DNA of 34,031 nucleotides, taken from NCBI RefSeq assembly GCF_001435895.1, contig NZ_AZFZ01000029.1:1-34031 (forward strand). Reading direction: 5' to 3'. Below are positions 31,101 to 34,031 of this stretch, piece after piece. Both the position numbers and the translations under genes were made by a program. How positions within the stretch are numbered: position 1 is the first letter of the stretch; every line of letters begins with the position of its first letter. Source of the stretch: Lentilactobacillus parafarraginis DSM 18390 = JCM 14109. Its GTDB lineage: Bacteria; Bacillota; Bacilli; Lactobacillales; Lactobacillaceae. The notes under the pieces are model-generated. The model was not told the DNA's origin. It searched no databases and saw only the letters and a program-made list of their open reading frames with translations.

Positions 31101-34031
31101 TAAGGCGGACTCCGATGCTGCTCCAGGTGTCATGAGTAATGCCAAGTCGACCGCTTCGGCAGCCGTTGCCTCGGCAATTGCCGCCCAAGCTAACATGGCC
31201 CAGGACGTGAAGAACGCTTCTGATGCCAATGCCTACAGTAAGGATGCATCCGGGGCATACCGGGACGTTATTGCGGCATCCAACGCCGCTTCGGCAGCCG
31301 TTGCCTCAGCTCAGGCCGCATCTAACGCCGTTGCTTCTTACGCTGCTCAAACCATTAGCGCTTCAACGGCCGCATTAGCCAGTGCCGCTGCTTCAACGGC
31401 GGCATCACAGGCCGTAATTGTTGCCAGCGCGGCTTCAACCGCTGACGGTCGGGCTTCGGCTGCCGTTTCAACGGCTACCAGCGCGGCTCAATCAGCTGCT
31501 GGTTCCTACTTTGCGATTGCCAGTTCAGCCGCAACCGTTACCTCCGATGCTTCCGCGGCAGCTGTTCAGGCTACCAGCGCATCCGCCGCCGTAACGAGTT
31601 ACGCCAACGCGGCTAATAGTGATTATGCGAATGTTGTTGCCGGATCCGGGGATCGTTCTGACGCTGGGGCCAATGCTCACAACGCGTACGATGCCGTTGC
31701 GTCAGTTTCGGCCGCCGCATCTGCCGCTAAGAACGCTGTCGATTCGGCAAGTGCTAACAGTGCCATGTCAGGTAATGCTGCGGCTGCTAATTCGGCATAC
31801 TCGGCCGCATCCAACGCTGCGGTTATCGCCAAAAATGACGCCGATAACGCCAAAGCTGCGCATGACTTTACGCCAAACAACGTTGCCGTCAGTGATGCTG
31901 CCAGCACGGCTGCCTCCAACGCTGCTTTGGCAAGCAACGCTGCTTCAGCTGCGCGGGCTGCTGCAATGGCTGCCAACCAAGCACTGGCTAACAAAGATAC
32001 CAGTGGGGTTGCCACCGCATCGGCCGCTGCCAATGCTGCTTTGGCAAGCGCTCATTCAGCAGCGTTGCAAACTGCCAGTGCCGCTTCTGACGCCATTTCC
32101 GGTGCCACAAGCGATGCCGTTACCAGTGCCGCTGCTGCCAGTGCTGCCTCGGCCGCGCCTTCCAACGCGGCGATTAAGAGCGGGGCCGCCACGGTAGCTG
32201 CCTTAGCCAGTGATGCGGTTATCGCTGCTTCGGCTGCCAACTCAGCTGCCAGTGCGGCAGTTGATGCGGCTTCAAGAAATGACGATACCGCTCACGGACC
32301 TGCTGCTTCGGCTGCCGGTTCTCAAGCTGCCCGCGCTTATAGTGATGCGAAGGCCGCTTCAACCAGCGCCGGCGCCTTGGACAGTGCTGCTAAGAGTGAC
32401 GCGGCAAGTAATGCTGCCAGCGGTGGTCAGCAATACGCCACGGATGCCAGTAAGTTTGCCGATGCTGCTAAGAGTTACGCTTCGCTCGCTTCAGGAAATT
32501 CAAGTGATGCGGCTTCATTAGTGGCTAAGCACGTCACCGATCCGACATACGCGAAGTTTGCTTCCGATGCTGCGTCTCAAAATACGATTGCTTCCGGGGC
32601 TGCCTCTGACGCAGTGATCGCTGCTGCTTCGGCCAGTGCTGCCGCTTCAGATGCAACCGCGGCTTCCAAATCAGGAAACGCCGAGGCTGCTGGAAGTGCG
32701 GCTACCATTGCCCAACAGCAACGTAACCGGGCTTCTGATGATGCCGATAAGGCTTCAGATGCTGCCAGTGCTGCTAAGTTAGCTGCTGATTCAGCTGCTA
32801 GCCGGGATAAGTCAGATGCTGTCAACTCAGAATCCGGCGCGATCAATAGCGGGGCTGCTCAAATTCACGGTTACGCTAGCGATGCCGCTTCAGCTGCCAG
32901 TCAAGCTAAATCAGCAAGCAGTGAAATTGGTGGGCTATCAAGTGCCCATCCTGGCAATCCGCAAATCACCAGTGATCAGAGTATTGCTTCAGATGCTGCC
33001 AGTGCTGCGAGTGCCGCTGCTCAATCAGCTGCAACCGCTGACGCTGTCGCCTCAAAGGCCGCTTCTGATTACAACAAGGCGGTTTCTGACTTTAACGCTG
33101 CCGGCCAACAACTTCCTGATTCGATTACCTCAAACGCTAAGAAAGCAATTTCCGATGCCCAAAGTGCTGGTTCCGCAGCCGATTCTGCTGCGCAATCACA
33201 AAATGCAATTGCTCAGAATGCGTTGTCCGATGCAAAGAGTGCGGCTGATAAAGCAAGCTCAAGTTCCGCTCAATCAGCTGCCAGCGCCGCTTCAAACGCT
33301 GCCGTAAGTGCCGGAAACTTTGCTTTACAAGCGGCTTCTGATGCCAAAACGGCCAGTGACGCTGCCAGCGCCTTTCCAAATGATCCTAATTTGGCTGCTG
33401 ACGCTCAGTCGGCTGCGAGTGCTGCAAGAGTTGCTTCTGATCAAGCGGCGATGGTTTCCAATGCTGCCAAGTCCGCTAGCGATGCCGCTGCTAAGACCCC
33501 GGCTGATGCTTCGGCTGCTTCAAATGCGGCATCCGCTGCTTCGAATGCTTTAGCTGCCGCCAGTGCTGCTGGTTCCCAAGCCGCTAGTGCCGCCCGGGAC
33601 GCGATCAATCGCGCTACGAGCTCAGCTGCCAGTCAAGCCAACTCAGCATCCACATCGGCCGCCGTTGTAGCATCTAACGCGCCAACCAACGCTGACATCC
33701 AATCACAAGCTCGAAAAGTCAGTGATTTGGCGTCGGCTGCCAATGCGGCTTCAACCGCTGCGGTTGCTGATGCCCGGGCTGCCAGCGACGCGGCTGCTTC
33801 TGGTCGGCCATCCGATCAGGCCAGCTACGCCCGGGCTGCCAGTGATCAGGCTCAAAGTGCTTACGCCGCTGGTAGTGCTGCTGCCAGTGAAGCTAAGGCG
33901 ATGTCCGATAGTGCCGCAAACGGTGCCAAGTCGGACGCCTCAACCGCCGTTTCTGATTTCTCAGCCGCAAGTTCTGCTTACGCTGAGGCCAACAGTAACG
34001 CTAAGAAGCTGTTTAGTATCTTTGATTTTGA
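28162..34031 (+). CDS. Giant Ala/Ser-rich surface adhesin, 5' part
   Basis: The frame opens at ATG 28162 (AAAGGGGGAGAAG upstream) and stays open through the right edge: at least 1956 residues, C terminus missing. Residues 1-58 form a long signal peptide of the KxYKxGKxW type: K26, Y28, K29, K32 and W34 match, but G at 31 is His; cleavage is likely near residue 58. Residues 60-80 are Ser-rich. Residues 81-143 resemble a MucBP-like domain (VNVNYVDTDGNQVAES to SVTVRYAK). After an Ala/Ser/Thr-rich part, residues about 401-570 look like a beta-rich binding domain (FSFSYSDYRTNPDGSKAGW). From about 575 on the protein is almost only Ala, Ser, Asp, Asn and Val, with four units of about 211 residues. 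Such proteins are usually O-glycosylated before export and sorted to the wall; here the upstream gtf cluster is the likely modifier. Any LPXTG lies outside the window. Confidence 0.88.
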   Translation, partial: MTLDLLNKSKRHAYRLAKANPKQRYKMYKSHKGWLIASMTILSFGSEFVLGNVHQTKADSTGSDASSSSSSTESSTANQGVNVNYVDTDGNQVAESQTIVPAQGGTYDQPQQVEIPGYAYVGTEGSSQQAAGNSSSVTVRYAKVTTPDSTTQSTNDGASSQASDTTGTQAQSESSAQTASSTQSAASAVAATPSANVTTATTSAAADDSSLTSASQSTIDNASAMAASQSAYDAIQAQNKVLSQAASTVSQASLTDPDQADISDHSVAFDLNGNHTFASGSDLFAQSDSTADQGAASAQTTTSDVPVLSGTTSAAVEVKSTDPKLQAGLDLLNQLAVTRDVASDVVVDSTTSRKREGGVPADFDLEQLAPTAMTLGASSLAATPVAENLAAAADAATDSQFSFSYSDYRTNPDGSKAGWTNDVVVTNVTFNAGDSNAASAFATGDTFFNATSDPSEVTFNFGNGASLKITPTNLLPAGTTYNIDYSRPIGTHSGPYATIVVSQAKVGTTLATTAGRPGDANIPVWNANNDYNKPGTYAVMLDFSSNQPSAGAPFPYGGAYYFLVTIKDSSAENAASDYALAQSGQAQINQDLANASNAKAHYSDAATSAYNQVSTAASAAAIAMAAASAAAKAASDATASGGSDAVSVAASQAAIASAQAAAIAKLVPTAASNASTAVFLATAAANSAANSYNVIASSAAATSPVASSDAAVVAAASDAVASYATLANSDYRDVTAGSGAGNRSDAGTNAQSAYDAVASASAAAADAANKAGHSDDVVKAKAAASTAVSQATAAQSQIAQDVKNASDARAAYPSDTRVASQYANANAAAQSANAALSAAKAASDAINSLAAGQVTSAVFDQISAAASTAVSQASLVAAAGPKAASAASNAVSGATSDAVSAGNSYSAIASAAASASPAAASDAAAASDAASTAASYAAKANSEYAQVVAGSGDRSAAGSDASAAYDAIKTASAAASDAKDKADSDAAPGVMSNAKSTASAAVASAIAAQANMAQDVKNASDANAYSKDASGAYRDVIAASNAASAAVASAQAASNAVASYAAQTISASTAALASAAASTAASQAVIVASAASTADGRASAAVSTATSAAQSAAGSYFAIASSAATVTSDASAAAVQATSASAAVTSYANAANSDYANVVAGSGDRSDAGANAHNAYDAVASVSAAASAAKNAVDSASANSAMSGNAAAANSAYSAASNAAVIAKNDADNAKAAHDFTPNNVAVSDAASTAASNAALASNAASAARAAAMAANQALANKDTSGVATASAAANAALASAHSAALQTASAASDAISGATSDAVTSAAAASAASAAPSNAAIKSGAATVAALASDAVIAASAANSAASAAVDAASRNDDTAHGPAASAAGSQAARAYSDAKAASTSAGALDSAAKSDAASNAASGGQQYATDASKFADAAKSYASLASGNSSDAASLVAKHVTDPTYAKFASDAASQNTIASGAASDAVIAAASASAAASDATAASKSGNAEAAGSAATIAQQQRNRASDDADKASDAASAAKLAADSAASRDKSDAVNSESGAINSGAAQIHGYASDAASAASQAKSASSEIGGLSSAHPGNPQITSDQSIASDAASAASAAAQSAATADAVASKAASDYNKAVSDFNAAGQQLPDSITSNAKKAISDAQSAGSAADSAAQSQNAIAQNALSDAKSAADKASSSSAQSAASAASNAAVSAGNFALQAASDAKTASDAASAFPNDPNLAADAQSAASAARVASDQAAMVSNAAKSASDAAAKTPADASAASNAASAASNALAAASAAGSQAASAARDAINRATSSAASQANSASTSAAVVASNAPTNADIQSQARKVSDLASAANAASTAAVADARAASDAAASGRPSDQASYARAASDQAQSAYAAGSAAASEAKAMSDSAANGAKSDASTAVSDFSAASSAYAEANSNAKKLFSIFDF
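29920..32451 (+). repeat. Four tandem units of about 211 codons in the adhesin
   Basis: Unit starts are marked by QINQDLANASN (29920), QIAQDVKNASD (30550), NMAQDVKNASD (31192) and VIAKNDADNAK (31822): spacings of 210, 214 and 210 codons. A second marker about 141-144 codons into each unit reads NSDYRDVTAGSG (30343), NSEYAQVVAGSG (30982) and NSDYANVVAGSG (31615), and is worn down in the fourth unit (NSAASAAVDAAS, 32239). The end of the fourth unit is approximate. Confidence 0.75.

Noticed and set aside
28961-33553. Many open frames of 60-200 codons in other frames and on the minus strand (Leu/Pro/Arg-rich or Ala/Glu-rich products).
   Set aside because: They lie inside the giant Ala/Ser adhesin frame. 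Its GCN and AGY/TCN codon bias keeps other frames open; the products have no ribosome sites and no recognisable domains.
29900-34031. Possible CRISPR array or tandem DNA repeats because of the strong periodic look.
   Set aside because: There are no identical repeats with regular unique spacers; the pattern is protein-level low complexity in one continuous frame.

Overview
The window looks like chromosomal DNA of a Gram-positive Firmicute of the family Lactobacillaceae. The evidence is AGGAGG-type ribosome sites, a methionine T-box, a PepC-type cysteine aminopeptidase, a class A sortase, a lipoprotein, and secreted proteins typical of lactobacilli, including a KxYKxGKxW-type signal peptide. 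I cannot name the species. No rRNA, tRNA, transposase, phage gene or CRISPR array was seen.

Region 1 (1-6060) is cell-surface related. It holds a secreted protein with two copies of a Trp/Tyr-rich repeat, a small membrane protein, a two-gene operon of GT-C-type membrane proteins (likely lipid-linked sugar transferases), and a secreted Lys/Ala-rich repeat protein. Region 2 (6061-17360) is mostly housekeeping. It has a MetE-like methionine synthase under a T-box with an AUG specifier, a DUF1275 membrane protein, and a translationally coupled three-gene unit (pyridoxal kinase-like, UPF0340, ECF S component) that looks like vitamin B6 salvage. After these come a CPBP protease with an in-frame stop near its C terminus, a small membrane protein, pepC, a lipoprotein, a LacI-type regulator, a 14-TM MFS exporter and sortase A.

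Region 3 (about 18100 to the right edge) is the unusual part. It is a run of genes on the + strand with short gaps: (i) coiled coil plus a half-glycosyltransferase; (ii) a complete GT4 glycosyltransferase of the GtfA/TagE type; (iii) a second, active-site-altered GtfB-like protein; (iv) a second coiled coil plus half-glycosyltransferase; (v) a soluble protein with a PH-like segment; (vi) an Ala/Ser-rich protein without a signal peptide; (vii) a 14-codon ORF overlapping a perfect 12-bp inverted repeat; and (viii) the start of a giant Ala/Ser-rich surface protein, still open at position 34031. All four glycosyltransferase-related proteins share the same N-terminal Rossmann and beta-sheet module, including an N-(L/M)-(Y/F)-D-(F/D) signature.

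My interpretation is a dedicated O-glycosylation machine for the Ala/Ser-rich adhesin. It resembles the GtfA/GtfB pair that modifies Ala-Ser-Thr-rich domains in Lactiplantibacillus plantarum, and the GtfA/GtfB pair of accessory Sec loci. Here it is extended by two coiled-coil, apparently non-catalytic partners and a cytoplasmic protein that resembles the substrate. No SecA2, SecY2 or Asp1-3 gene is present in the window, though they could lie beyond the right edge.
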